The notes: generated by a model not told the origin, from the sequence alone. DNA of 64,000 nucleotides from Bacteroidota bacterium (GCA_023458555.1 JAEWYS010000008.1:248001-312000); one strand, 5' to 3'; counted from the stretch's first letter, positions 7,556 through 16,729 are shown. A program made the numbers and translations.

Positions 7556-9391
7556 TCATTTCTCGGTATAATCCCTAAAGGAAACCTCCAGGTAGGCTTT
7601 ACCGGCCTGAATGGTCTCTTCAGACAATGAATCTCCCTGATGAATGATCCGGTTTCCTATATTATCATAAACCAGAAACTCCCCGGGCGTAATATAACCA
7701 AAACCATTATTGAATGTGTAAAATGCAAATTCTCTTGTCGGACTAAATAAGTCTTTGCTGAAGCGAAAATCGCTGTAATCAATATCCAGCTGAGCCAATA
7801 ATGTTGCTGCAAGATCGGTCTGTCCGCCTAAGGTTTCAACGGTACCTGATTGAGTCACTGCTCCGCCCGTCCACAGCATTGGAATCCGGAACTCATCGGT
7901 AACTCTGGTCGCCCATTGATTTTTCCCAGGAAAAATATGACCATGATCTGCAATAACAATGATAAGCGTATTATCCCACCAATCCTGTGCACGGGCATTT
8001 TTAATAAATCCGGTCAGACAGGAATCTGTATAGTATATGCTATTGCAGAACTTACTTTCATTATCCTGTCCTGAAATGTAGGAGAGGGGGACATCGTATG
8101 GCTCATGGCTGCTCAGTGTAAAGGCTGTGATAAAGAAAGGCTCCCGTTTCTGGTTAATATCATCATTCAGCCGCTGAAAAAGATGCGCATCATGTACTCC
8201 CCATTTTGATGTATGCAGCTTCGCAGGAAAGTTGTCTTTGAAAACAAGGTCTCCATACCGGCTCGTGAGAAGATACGATTTCAGATTGGCAAAATCCGGC
8301 TCTCCGCCATAATAAAAGGCACTCGTATACCCCTGCTCATGCAGCTTATGACTCAGGCAAGGTAGTTTAGCTGATTTTTCCGGTTTATTCATTACCGAAA
8401 ACCGGGGCATAGCAGGATAACCACTTAAAATTCCGGTCAGTCCCTTATCACTGCGATCTCCTGTAGCATACAGATTAGGAAAAAATATTCCTTCTTTTCT
8501 CAAAGAATTAAATCCGGGTGTCAGATTTCTGGGATCATCAATTACTTTATGGGTAAAACTTTCCCATACAATTAGTATTATATTCGGATTTGCTTTAGTA
8601 AGCACTTTTCCACTGTTTTTATCTTCCCTCTCAGAATACAAGCTTTCAAACAACTTTCTGCTGTCAGGAACCGGCTCATAAGTATATGGTATTGCAGCTT
8701 CTGTGCTTTTATCAAACAGGGAATTCCCAAAGTTCCAGGCAAAATTGACAGCAGCCAGATTCAGGTGGTGATGATAGCTAAAATAGGCGGAGCTCTGATT
8801 GACCGGAATTTGCTGCAGCCCTCCCCGAATAGGGATGATTAATGAAGCAGCCATAAGTATGAACAAGGCAATATGTCCGAACTTGCCTTTACGGACAGCT
8901 GGAAATGGCTTTCTGTATAAAAAGGACCTGCTGATTAGTACAAAGGCAGTCACCAATATAAGAAATATGGCAGTAAGCAGGTAAACAGGAACAACAGAGG
9001 CTGTAGCAAGAATCTCTTCCGGCACTTGCAGTATATATTTCAATATGGTTTTATCTGCTCTGATGCCCCACCATTTTAATACCTCAAGATCAACAACCGT
9101 GAGCAGAGAAAGGACAATCAGGATTCCAAGTGTATAATAATACAGCACTTTTTGAACAGTTTTTCCTTCTACAGCAATAGCAAGACCACACCAGAGCGCT
9201 GGCAATAACAGAATATAAGAGATAAACGAAATATCAAGTATGGCTCCGGATACAAATACCTGCATGAGCTCAGTTACCGGAAAACCTGAAAATATTGTAT
9301 AATGATATACTAAGAATATGACTTTCAGCACAATAAAATACAAATACCAGAAGGCGGTATATTTCAGAAGCAATTTCAGATAGAAGGGCAT
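7556..9391 (-). CDS. LTA synthase-family membrane sulfatase/phosphotransferase
   Basis: I prefer the ATG giving MPFYLKLLLKY (611 residues) over the upstream TTG, because a -7-like element lies between them. The N-terminal ~190 residues contain about five membrane segments. The rest is an extracytoplasmic alkaline phosphatase/sulfatase domain with NIILIVWESF, then GDRSDKGLTGILSGYP holding the presumed nucleophile region, and IIVIADHGH as a metal-binding motif. In Gram-positives the family polymerises lipoteichoic acid. In Gram-negatives members transfer phosphoglycerol or phosphoethanolamine to periplasmic glycans or lipid A. The acceptor here is unknown. Confidence 0.8.
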   Translation of the reverse strand: MPFYLKLLLKYTAFWYLYFIVLKVIFLVYHYTIFSGFPVTELMQVFVSGAILDISFISYILLLPALWCGLAIAVEGKTVQKVLYYYTLGILIVLSLLTVVDLEVLKWWGIRADKTILKYILQVPEEILATASVVPVYLLTAIFLILVTAFVLISRSFLYRKPFPAVRKGKFGHIALFILMAASLIIPIRGGLQQIPVNQSSAYFSYHHHLNLAAVNFAWNFGNSLFDKSTEAAIPYTYEPVPDSRKLFESLYSEREDKNSGKVLTKANPNIILIVWESFTHKVIDDPRNLTPGFNSLRKEGIFFPNLYATGDRSDKGLTGILSGYPAMPRFSVMNKPEKSAKLPCLSHKLHEQGYTSAFYYGGEPDFANLKSYLLTSRYGDLVFKDNFPAKLHTSKWGVHDAHLFQRLNDDINQKREPFFITAFTLSSHEPYDVPLSYISGQDNESKFCNSIYYTDSCLTGFIKNARAQDWWDNTLIIVIADHGHIFPGKNQWATRVTDEFRIPMLWTGGAVTQSGTVETLGGQTDLAATLLAQLDIDYSDFRFSKDLFSPTREFAFYTFNNGFGYITPGEFLVYDNIGNRIIHQGDSLSEETIQAGKAYLEVSFRDYTEK

Positions 9392-9415
9392 AAATAACTT
9401 AATAATTCGGTTGCA

Positions 9416-9444
9416 CAAATTTAACAAAAGTATAATTTATCCAA
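9416..9444 (-). promoter_or_regulatory. Possible promoter for the LtaS-like gene
   Basis: On the minus strand the -7 box TAAATTTG (9416-9423) is an exact TAnnTTTG match, with TTG at 9442-9444 after 18 nt, one short of the usual spacing. The predicted start near 9409 lies downstream of the TTG codon at 9427, which supports the ATG at 9391. Confidence 0.4.
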
Positions 9445-9546
9445 CCAGTCTTTTATTTAAATGGTTTCTTTCTCGACTATAGGGAGTCTTCTAAAAAAAC
9501 ACACCAAAAACGGACTTAATTTTGGCGAATCTGCGTTTTTTATTTA

Positions 9547-9562
9547 AAATTGACGTCAATTT
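9547..9562. promoter_or_regulatory. Perfect 16-bp palindrome upstream of glnN, putative operator
   Basis: AAATTGACGTCAATTT is its own reverse complement over all 16 bases. It is centred about 56 nt upstream of the predicted glnN transcription start, just above where a -33 element would lie, a common position for an activator dimer. The cognate regulator is not identifiable from the sequence. Confidence 0.5.
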
Positions 9563-9596
9563 CACAGCAAACCTCTGTGGAAACTATAATTTTTCA

Positions 9597-9604
9597 TATT
9601 TTTG
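9597..9604 (+). promoter_or_regulatory. -7 element of the glnN promoter
   Basis: TATTTTTG exactly matches TAnnTTTG and lies 32 nt before the glnN ATG. No good TTTG -33 box is found 19-21 nt upstream, which fits a promoter that needs an activator. Confidence 0.45.
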
Positions 9605-9635
9605 CAGAACAAAATAAAAACATAAATAACAAGGA

Positions 9636-11810
9636 ATGGCTTATTTGAGATTTAAAGCGCTTGATGCTGTCAGCAGCCGTGAACCCATTAGTCTTAATTT
9701 ACCTAATCAGAAGATCTCTGATTATTATGGATGTAATGTCTTTGGCCTTGAAGCCATGAAAGCGACACTGGCACCTGGTATCTACAAAAAGATCGTTGCG
9801 GCAATTGATAAAGGAGAGCAGATTGAACACTCTGTTGCCGAGGCTGTAGCCGGGGCCATGAAAATATGGGCTATGGAAAAAGGGGTAACCCATTATACCC
9901 ACTGGTTTCAGCCATTAAACGGAGCAACCGCTGAGAAGCACGATGCTTTCTTTGAGCCCGATCACAACGGCGCTATCGAAAAGTTTAAAGGGAGTGCCCT
10001 GGTCCAGCAGGAACCCGACGCTTCATCCTTTCCGAACGGCGGTATCAGAAATACATTCGAAGCGAGAGGATATACAGCATGGGATCCGACTTCTCCTGCG
10101 TTCATTATTGGCAATACCCTTTGCATTCCTACTATATTTGTTTCCTATACAGGAGAAGCTCTTGACAACAAAACGCCTCTTCTGAGATCTCTTGTTGCAA
10201 TTGATAAAGCTGCGACAGAAGTTTGTCAGCTATTTGATAGGGATGTTACAAAAGTTACTGCCACATTGGGAGCAGAACAGGAATATTTCCTCATTGACCA
10301 GGCGCTTTACAATGCCCGTCCCGATCTGATGATGGCCGGTAGAACTGTATTCGGCCATTCTCCGGCCAGAGGTCAGCAGCTTGATGATCACTATTTCGGT
10401 TCTATTCCCGCCAGAGTCAATGACTTCATGAAGGAGTTTGAATATGAAGCCTACAAGCTTGGCTTGCCTGTCAGAACCCGTCACAACGAAGTTGCTCCCA
10501 GTCAGTATGAAGTTGCCCCTACATTTGAAGAATGCAACCTTTCCTGCGATCACAATCAGCTTCTTATGGATATTATGCAAAAAGTCGCTGCCAAGCATAA
10601 GTTTAATGTCCTGTTCCATGAAAAACCATTTTCAGGAATCAACGGAAGCGGAAAGCACAATAACTGGTCGCTAAGCACCAATACCGGAAAAAATCTTTTA
10701 AGCCCAAGCAGTAAGCCTAAGGAAAATCTGGTTTTCCTTACCTTCTTTGTAAACGTAATCAAGGCAGTCCACGATTATGCTGATCTGCTGAGAGCCAGTA
10801 TCGCATCTGCCGGCAATGATCATCGTCTGGGAGCCAACGAAGCCCCGCCTGCGATCATGTCTGTTTTTGTAGGTACCCAGCTTACAGAAGTTCTGAACGA
10901 ATTGGAAAAGAATGGAAATGTAAAGGTTGACAAAGGCGACAATGTCTATATGAAACTCGGGATCAGCAAAATCCCTGAAATTCTGTTAGACAATACTGAC
11001 CGTAACCGTACATCTTCTTTTGCCTTTACGGGAAATAAATTCGAGTTCAGAGCAGTGGGATCAAGTGCTAATAGCGCTTCTCCTATGACAGTGCTTAATA
11101 CGATTGTAGCGGAGACATTAACCAGATTTAAAGAAGATGTTGACAAGCTAATCAAAAAAGGCGGAAAGAAAGAAGTCGCGATTATCAATGTCCTGCGTGA
11201 ATATATCAAAGCTTCCAAAAAGATTCGTTTCGAAGGCAACGGGTACTCAGATGAGTGGGTTGCCGAAGCTGAGAAAAGAGGCTTGAAAAATGTAAAAAAT
11301 ACACCTCAGGCCCTCGACTTCTATATTGAGAAATCTGCAATTAATGTTTTCGTAAAACAAGGTGTCATGAGTGAACGTGAAGTTGAAGCAAGGCACGACA
11401 TCACGTTGGAAAATTACGTAAAAAAGATTCAGATAGAATCGAGAGTAATGGGTGACCTTGCACTGAATCACGTAATCCCGACTGCCATAGCTTATCAGAA
11501 CCGATTAATCGAAAACATTCGCGGCCTGAAAGAAATCGGGGTGAAGAGCGACAGCTACAAAACAACAATGTCTCTGATAGAGGATATTGCAAAATATATC
11601 GCTTCTATTCAGCAAAATGTTGAAGACATGGTTGAAGCCCGTAAACGCGCAAACAAAGTTGAGAATACCAGAGACCGCGCATTATTATACAATCAGGAAG
11701 TATTGAAGTTTTTTGAACCGATCCGCTATGCGGTAGACAAGCTGGAACTTATCGTAGATGATAAAGACTGGCCATTAGTAAAATACAGAGAAATGCTTTT
11801 CCTGCGATAA
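9636..11810 (+). CDS. glnN: Glutamine synthetase type III
   Basis: At 724 residues this is the long GSIII form typical of Bacteroidota, not the ~470-residue GSI. It opens with the GSIII-type region containing KISDYYGCNVFGLEAM. Catalytic-core motifs are GAEQEYF at about 212-218, which would hold metal-binding glutamates, and NGSGKHNNWS at about 336-345, which holds the glutamate-binding loop and active-site His. It joins ammonia to glutamate using ATP, the central step of nitrogen assimilation. The gene stands alone between its own promoter region, with a 16-bp palindrome, and a strong terminator. Control by nitrogen status is likely from the pathway but not shown by the sequence. Confidence 0.95.
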   Translation: MAYLRFKALDAVSSREPISLNLPNQKISDYYGCNVFGLEAMKATLAPGIYKKIVAAIDKGEQIEHSVAEAVAGAMKIWAMEKGVTHYTHWFQPLNGATAEKHDAFFEPDHNGAIEKFKGSALVQQEPDASSFPNGGIRNTFEARGYTAWDPTSPAFIIGNTLCIPTIFVSYTGEALDNKTPLLRSLVAIDKAATEVCQLFDRDVTKVTATLGAEQEYFLIDQALYNARPDLMMAGRTVFGHSPARGQQLDDHYFGSIPARVNDFMKEFEYEAYKLGLPVRTRHNEVAPSQYEVAPTFEECNLSCDHNQLLMDIMQKVAAKHKFNVLFHEKPFSGINGSGKHNNWSLSTNTGKNLLSPSSKPKENLVFLTFFVNVIKAVHDYADLLRASIASAGNDHRLGANEAPPAIMSVFVGTQLTEVLNELEKNGNVKVDKGDNVYMKLGISKIPEILLDNTDRNRTSSFAFTGNKFEFRAVGSSANSASPMTVLNTIVAETLTRFKEDVDKLIKKGGKKEVAIINVLREYIKASKKIRFEGNGYSDEWVAEAEKRGLKNVKNTPQALDFYIEKSAINVFVKQGVMSEREVEARHDITLENYVKKIQIESRVMGDLALNHVIPTAIAYQNRLIENIRGLKEIGVKSDSYKTTMSLIEDIAKYIASIQQNVEDMVEARKRANKVENTRDRALLYNQEVLKFFEPIRYAVDKLELIVDDKDWPLVKYREMLFLR

Positions 11811-11813
11811 AAT

Positions 11814-11845
11814 AAAAAGGCTGTCAGAAATGACAGCCTTTTTTT
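11814..11845 (+). terminator. Rho-independent terminator of glnN
   Basis: A 13-bp stem (11814-11826 with 11831-11843) is closed by a GAAA tetraloop and followed by T residues. The A-rich left arm may let it also work for the convergent flavoprotein gene. Confidence 0.85.
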
Positions 11846-11877
11846 GTGCATTATTCGCAAGGCATTCTCATTATCCC

Positions 11878-13095
11878 TTATTGCCTTGCAATATGTTTTC
11901 CTGCAACAAATCCGGTACTCCAGGCAGCCTGAAAATTGAACCCACCGGTAACTCCGTCAATATCCAGTATTTCACCTGCAAAATATAGCCCTGGCTCAAC
12001 TTTGCTTTCCATTGTATGCATATCAATTTCTTTCAGGCTCACCCCGCCGGCAGTTACAAACTCTTCTTTAAATGTAGTTTTTCCATTAACCGCGTATGTA
12101 CCGTTGACTACTTCCTGTGTAAGAACATTAATCTGTTTCTTTGCTAAATCATGCCAGCGCATATCAGGATCTATTTGTGCGAGAGCAACAAAGCGTTCCC
12201 ACAGCCTCCTTGGCAGATTAAACAGAGCAGAGGATGAAAAGACCTTCTTATTACTTTCTTTCTTTAAAGCTGAAAGATACTCCCTGAATGTTTCTTCATT
12301 ATACTGCGGCAGCCAGTTAACTACAACACTAAACGAATAATTAAGCTCATGAAGATGGCGAGCCAGCCAGGCTGACAGCTTTATAACGGAAGGGCCGCTT
12401 AAGCCCCAGTGTGTAATTAATATTGCTCCTTCCTGAGATTGCTTAATTCCATTAACGCGTACTGAGACATTGCCAACAGACAGGCCCTGTAACCCATGCA
12501 GACGAAAGTCAGGAATATTGAAAGTAAACAAAGAGGGGACAGGTTTGATAACAGAATGCCCTATAGCCTGCAGCCAGGCATAAGATTCCGGATTATGAAA
12601 TCCGCCGGTAGCAATTAAAACCTTATCACAGACGATTTTTTCTCCGCTTTTTATGGTTAGCTCAAATTGATCTTTTTCTTTCCGGATAGCTTTCACGTGT
12701 GCATCCGTCAGAATTTTCACACCAAGTTTCCGGGCTTCTTTAACAAGACAGTCAATAATAGATTGAGACTGATCGGAAACAGGAAAAACCCTGCCATCAT
12801 TTTCTGCTTTTAGCGGAACACCTCTTTCTTCAAAAAAACGGACGGTATCAGTGGTTGAGAATGAATTAAAAACTGTCCGAAGCTCTTTAGCTCCCCTTGG
12901 ATAATTTTTGAGCAGAGTTGAAATATTGGTCTCAGCATTGGTCACATTGCATCTTCCGCCGCCGGATACCTTTACCTTTGAAAGAAGCTTATAGCTTCTT
13001 TCAAGCAAAAGAACTTCAGCATCCGGATTATATCTTGCAATAGAAACTGCTCCAAAGAAACCAGCTGCCCCGCCTCCAATTACTACCGCTTTCAT
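11878..13095 (-). CDS. BaiN/HI0933-family NAD(P)/FAD-dependent oxidoreductase
   Basis: The 405-residue flavoprotein starts with the dinucleotide-binding motif GGGAAGFFGA. It carries the family signature KVKVSGGGRCNVTNAE near residues 41-56 and ends with GEILDIDGVTGGFNFQ followed by AWSTGFVAGK, the second FAD-contact region. This is the HI0933/YhiN (BaiN) family, whose members bind FAD. Some gut relatives act in bile acid dehydroxylation, but the general physiological substrate is unknown. It is convergent with glnN and has no operon partner. Confidence 0.85.
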   Translation of the reverse strand: MKAVVIGGGAAGFFGAVSIARYNPDAEVLLLERSYKLLSKVKVSGGGRCNVTNAETNISTLLKNYPRGAKELRTVFNSFSTTDTVRFFEERGVPLKAENDGRVFPVSDQSQSIIDCLVKEARKLGVKILTDAHVKAIRKEKDQFELTIKSGEKIVCDKVLIATGGFHNPESYAWLQAIGHSVIKPVPSLFTFNIPDFRLHGLQGLSVGNVSVRVNGIKQSQEGAILITHWGLSGPSVIKLSAWLARHLHELNYSFSVVVNWLPQYNEETFREYLSALKKESNKKVFSSSALFNLPRRLWERFVALAQIDPDMRWHDLAKKQINVLTQEVVNGTYAVNGKTTFKEEFVTAGGVSLKEIDMHTMESKVEPGLYFAGEILDIDGVTGGFNFQAAWSTGFVAGKHIARQ

Positions 13096-13292
13096 GTAAT
13101 CTGTATCGTAATTTTAAAAAATCTATTTTATAACGAGAACATTCAAAACAATACGTTTTCTCCCGCGTATACCCAAAATAGACAATGCTGTTACTAAAAT
13201 ACAAAGTTACATAAATAATAAAGTGAAAACTTCCTTTCAGACAAAACAATTGTATACCTTTTTATCGTTTTAGTACTAGAAATGCTCACAAA

Positions 13293-13472
13293 ATGAAAAA
13301 AAACTCTAATAAAAACAGGGACAAGGAAACAGAAGAACTTCCTTCAGCAACAACCAATGACCGCCCGGTCAATGCTTCAAGTGACATGGAAAAAGTAATT
13401 GCGGAAATTTATGGATTACTGGAAGAAATAAAACAGCACAAAAGTACTCTTAAAAAGAAAGGCATTCTTTAA
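13293..13472 (+). CDS. Small hypothetical protein, 59 aa
   Basis: An ATG-initiated frame of 59 codons fills most of the gap between the flavoprotein and SRAP genes. The product is highly charged: a Lys/Asn-rich start (MKKNSNKNRDKE), a polar linker, then a predicted amphipathic helix (MEKVIAEIYGLLEEIKQHK) and a basic end (STLKKKGIL). The heptad-like spacing of I, L and I residues suggests a short coiled coil. Its TAA overlaps the stop of the convergent SRAP gene by 4 nt. Small proteins of this shape are common in Bacteroidota but I do not recognise a family. The helix argues that the frame is real. Confidence 0.55.
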   Translation: MKKNSNKNRDKETEELPSATTNDRPVNASSDMEKVIAEIYGLLEEIKQHKSTLKKKGIL

Positions 13473-14161
13473 TCAAACAGATTATATGTCTCCCCTGGAT
13501 ATATTTTTGGGGCCACCATAATGCATTCAGGAGTATCAGTGGAAGGACTGTTGACGGCTCTGTGTGCTGCATAGCTGCTCATTCTGTCTGCATTGTAAGG
13601 TTTCAGCATATCCATAATTTCCTTATCGCTGATGTCATCCTTAAGCCATTTAAATTCAAGATCCTTAGGTAAAATAACCGGCATTCGTTCGTGGACTTCC
13701 CCAACTAGCTGATTGGCTGTTGTGGTTATGATGGTGAATGAGTTAATAATATCATCACCAGTGTCCCAACTGTCCCAAAGGCCGGCAAATGCAAATGCAT
13801 CATCGGTATTAAGGGTGAAACGATAAGGTTTTTTTCTTTTTCCTTCTGCTCTCCATTCAAAAAAACCATCGGCAAGAATCAGGCAGCGGTGGCTGTTAAT
13901 TAACTGTTTGAAAGGAGAACGGGTCAGAATTGTTTCTGATTTGGCATTTATCAGATTCATTCCGGTCGATTCGTTAAGCGACCAGTTCGGAATAAGTCCC
14001 CAGCGAAAAAAAGACAACTGAGCCTGATTCGTATTGGTAATAACAGGAACTATCTGGGTAGGAGCTATGTTAAAGCGGGGCTTCCATGAGGCAGGCACTT
14101 CAATATTGAAGCGTTTTTCTATTTTTTCTTTTGATTGAGTAAAAGAATATCTGCCACACAT
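13469..14161 (-). CDS. SRAP-family abasic-site DNA-protein crosslinker (YedK/HMCES)
   Basis: The 230-residue protein begins MCGRYSF, so removal of Met exposes Cys2, the nucleophile that forms a thiazolidine with abasic sites in single-stranded DNA. The other catalytic residues are present in the expected order: N72 (INAKSE), E102 (DGFFEW) and H157 (GEVHERMPVIL). The length and motif order match E. coli YedK. It protects abasic sites at replication forks. A well-formed Bacteroidota promoter lies just upstream, and the gene overlaps a convergent 59-aa ORF by 4 nt. Confidence 0.92.
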   Translation of the reverse strand: MCGRYSFTQSKEKIEKRFNIEVPASWKPRFNIAPTQIVPVITNTNQAQLSFFRWGLIPNWSLNESTGMNLINAKSETILTRSPFKQLINSHRCLILADGFFEWRAEGKRKKPYRFTLNTDDAFAFAGLWDSWDTGDDIINSFTIITTTANQLVGEVHERMPVILPKDLEFKWLKDDISDKEIMDMLKPYNADRMSSYAAHRAVNSPSTDTPECIMVAPKIYPGETYNLFD

Positions 14162-14192
14162 AGTTCCGATTGCTTTGAAATAATTTAAGAGG

Positions 14193-14223
14193 CAAAGCTA
14201 GTAAATAAGGGACTTGTATACAA
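14193..14223 (-). promoter_or_regulatory. -33/-7 promoter of the SRAP gene
   Basis: On the minus strand TTG (14221-14223), a 20-nt spacer and TAGCTTTG (14193-14200) match the Bacteroidota consensus. The predicted start is near 14186, about 25 nt before the ATG. Confidence 0.6.
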
Positions 14224-14244
14224 GATAATCAGGGCCTTTTTGCA

Positions 14245-14619
14245 CTATTCTGCGACATTAATGATTCGTCGGATATAGCGGAACATAACCTGCTCCAGGC
14301 TATCGTCACTTTGACTGGCAGGGAGTATTTCTGACAGGTTATTAATAACTTTTCGCCTTACAGCATCTGTTCTCAGATATTTTGGCACATTATTGCGAAT
14401 ATATTCTTTTCGCTCTTCCTCTGTATGGCTCCTGTATTCCTTGAATACCTCAGCTATAAGCCTCGAACACCGGTTTTTGTCCAGATTACTCAGCACCCTG
14501 TGCTGAATCATATTCAATTCTTTATCAGAAATAAGACAATCAACATCCGCTATACAAATATGCAGGTACATAAGAAAATGCTCATATACCCAAGTTGATG
14601 TAACATCCGTATGAACCAT
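14245..14619 (-). CDS. Hypothetical helical protein, TerB-like
   Basis: I take the ATG giving MVHTDVTSTWVYEHFL (124 residues); an in-frame TTG ten codons upstream is less likely. The sequence is all-helical, with an acidic first helix (CIADVDCLISDKEL) reminiscent of the metal-binding D..I...E pattern of TerB-like proteins, followed by basic helices. A TerB-like fold is an inference from pattern only. It lies alone between groEL's terminator and the SRAP promoter, on the same strand as groEL but after its terminator. The function is unknown. Confidence 0.55.
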   Translation of the reverse strand: MVHTDVTSTWVYEHFLMYLHICIADVDCLISDKELNMIQHRVLSNLDKNRCSRLIAEVFKEYRSHTEEERKEYIRNNVPKYLRTDAVRRKVINNLSEILPASQSDDSLEQVMFRYIRRIINVAE

Positions 14620-14674
14620 TCTTACCTTAGTTTTCTCATTACAATACAAATCTCAGCCAAGTTTGGTTTATTAC

Positions 14675-14711
14675 AAAAAAAAGCCCTGAAAAAATTTTCA
14701 GGGCTTTTTTT
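14675..14711 (-). terminator. Terminator after groEL
   Basis: A nearly perfect inverted repeat (AAAAAAGCCCTGAAAA with its complement) has A and T runs on the two sides, 18 nt past the groEL stop. It should end groES-groEL transcription on the minus strand. Confidence 0.85.
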
Positions 14712-14728
14712 ACAAAGAATATGGAGAA

Positions 14729-16366
14729 TTACATCATTCCACCCATTCCGCCCATTCCACCTGGCATTGCAGGGGCATGTGCTCCTTCTTTTTCAGGCTC
14801 GTCAGCCACTACACACTCGGTAGTCAGAAGAAGGGATGCAATAGAAGAAGCATTTTCCAGCGCCAGTCTTGTTACTTTTGTAGGATCAATGATTCCTTTT
14901 GCAACCAGATTCTCATATTTATCTTCTCTGGCATTGTATCCGAAATCATCTTTAGCTTCTTTTACCTTTTGCACGATTACAGAACCTTCAAGACCAGCAT
15001 TGGCCACGATTGTTCTCAACGGTGCTTCAATAGCAATGCGAATGATATTTACACCTGTTTTCTGATCTTCATTTTCAGTCTGAACAGAATCAAGGGCTGC
15101 CGCAGCTCTGATCAATGCGACACCGCCACCAGGGATAATTCCTTCTTCAACAGCAGCTCTTGTCGCATGCAATGCATCATCAACTCTGTCTTTCTTTTCC
15201 TTCATTTCTACTTCAGTAGCTGCTCCGACATAAAGAATTGCTACTCCTCCGGATAGTTTTGCAAGTCTTTCCTGTAGTTTCTCTCTGTCGTAGTCAGAAG
15301 TAGTCGACTCAATCTGAGCCTTGATTTCCTTAATTCTTGCCTTGATGCTTTCAGAATCACCATTTCCATTTACAATGGTGGTATTATCTTTATCAATATT
15401 TACTTTTTCTGCTCTTCCAAGCATTGCAAGAGTTGCATTTTCCAGCTTAAAGCCTCTTTCTTCAGAGATTACTGTACCACCTGTCAGAATAGCAATATCT
15501 TCAAGCATTGCTTTTCTTCTGTCACCGAAACCGGGAGCTTTAACAGCTGCAACCTTCAATGCTCCACGGATTTTGTTCACTACAAGTGTAGCAAGCGCTT
15601 CTCCATCGAGATCTTCAGATATAATAACCAGTGGCTGTCCTGTCTGTACTACCTGCTCAAGCACAGGAAGCAGTTCTTTCATGCTGGAAATCTTCTTGTC
15701 ATAAATCAACAGGAAAGGCTTATCCAGCTCAGCTTCCATTTTGTCCGCATTGGTCACAAAATATGGAGAGAGGTAACCTCTGTCAAATTGCATACCCTCA
15801 ACAATTTTAACTTCTGTTTCGGTACCTTTTGCTTCTTCAACAGTGATCACGCCATCTTTACCAACCTTATCCATCGCGTTAGCAATCATTTCACCAATTT
15901 CTCTGTCATTGTTAGCAGAGATAGTGGCAACCTGTGCGATCTCATTGGAACTGGTGATTTTTTTTGACTGAGTTTTCAGATTTTCAACAACCGTAGCTAC
16001 GGCCTTGTCTATGCCACGTTTGATATCCATTGGATTTGCTCCGGCAGCAACGTTTTTAATACCAGTTGAAAAAATTGCCTGCGCAAGAACTGTAGCAGTT
16101 GTTGTTCCGTCACCAGCCTGATCAGCTGTTTTAGAAGCAACTTCTTTTACAAGTTGAGCACCCATGTTTTCAATAGGCTCTTTCAATTCGATTTCCTTGG
16201 CCACACTTACACCATCTTTCGTGATAGTCGGAGCACCAAATTTTTTATCGATAATTACATTACGGCCTTTAGGACCCAACGTCACTTTAACTGCATCAGC
16301 AAGTGTATCTACACCCTTTTTTAATTTTTCTCTTGCTTCAACATCGAAAAAAAGATTTTTCGCCAT
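14729..16366 (-). CDS. groEL: Chaperonin GroEL
   Basis: This 545-residue protein is the full-length 60-kDa chaperonin. It has the N-terminal nucleotide-binding segment (VTLGPKGRNVIIDKKFG), DGTTTATVLAQ, and the C-terminal GGM repeat tail (GGMGGMGGMM) that projects into the cavity. With GroES it forms the ATP-driven folding chamber. groES precedes it by 54 nt on the same strand, the usual operon order. A long spurious ORF lies antisense to it. Confidence 0.98.
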   Translation of the reverse strand: MAKNLFFDVEAREKLKKGVDTLADAVKVTLGPKGRNVIIDKKFGAPTITKDGVSVAKEIELKEPIENMGAQLVKEVASKTADQAGDGTTTATVLAQAIFSTGIKNVAAGANPMDIKRGIDKAVATVVENLKTQSKKITSSNEIAQVATISANNDREIGEMIANAMDKVGKDGVITVEEAKGTETEVKIVEGMQFDRGYLSPYFVTNADKMEAELDKPFLLIYDKKISSMKELLPVLEQVVQTGQPLVIISEDLDGEALATLVVNKIRGALKVAAVKAPGFGDRRKAMLEDIAILTGGTVISEERGFKLENATLAMLGRAEKVNIDKDNTTIVNGNGDSESIKARIKEIKAQIESTTSDYDREKLQERLAKLSGGVAILYVGAATEVEMKEKKDRVDDALHATRAAVEEGIIPGGGVALIRAAAALDSVQTENEDQKTGVNIIRIAIEAPLRTIVANAGLEGSVIVQKVKEAKDDFGYNAREDKYENLVAKGIIDPTKVTRLALENASSIASLLLTTECVVADEPEKEGAHAPAMPGGMGGMGGMM

Positions 16367-16420
16367 TTCAATAATTTTTTTAGGTTTAACAAATAAGTTA
16401 TGTTGTGTTAATGGAAAGAA

Positions 16421-16699
16421 TTAAAGAACAGCATAAATATCTGACTCTCTCATGATCAGGTATTCTTTTCCTTCGATTGTTATTTCGGTTCCTGAATATT
16501 TACCATAAAGAACAGTATCCCCTGCTTTTACGGTAAGGGGTTCGTCCTTTTTACCATCCCCAACGGCAACGATGGTGCCTTTTTGCGGTTTTTCTTTTGC
16601 AGTGTCAGGGATGATGATTCCTGATGCTGTCTTTTCTTCTGCTGCAGCAGGTTCAACCAGAACTCTGTCTGCTAATGGTCTGATATTTAATTTACCCAT
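16421..16699 (-). CDS. groES: Co-chaperonin GroES
   Basis: The 92-residue protein carries the GroES beta-barrel signature (IRPLADRVLVEP), a mobile loop region (EEKTASGIIIPDTAKEKP) that docks onto GroEL, and KAGDTVLYGKYSGTEI near the C-terminus. It caps the GroEL chamber. It is the first gene of groES-groEL. Upstream lie an imperfect palindrome and a sigma-54-like sequence rather than a standard CIRCE element. Confidence 0.97.
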   Translation of the reverse strand: MGKLNIRPLADRVLVEPAAAEEKTASGIIIPDTAKEKPQKGTIVAVGDGKKDEPLTVKAGDTVLYGKYSGTEITIEGKEYLIMRESDIYAVL

Positions 16700-16729
16700 G
16701 GTAATAAATATTAGTATAAGTTTTAAAAG

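Noticed and set aside
15321..15704. 127-codon open frame antisense to groEL
   Set aside because: Low-complexity Ser/Leu-rich product typical of the antisense of a conserved gene; no start context or homology.
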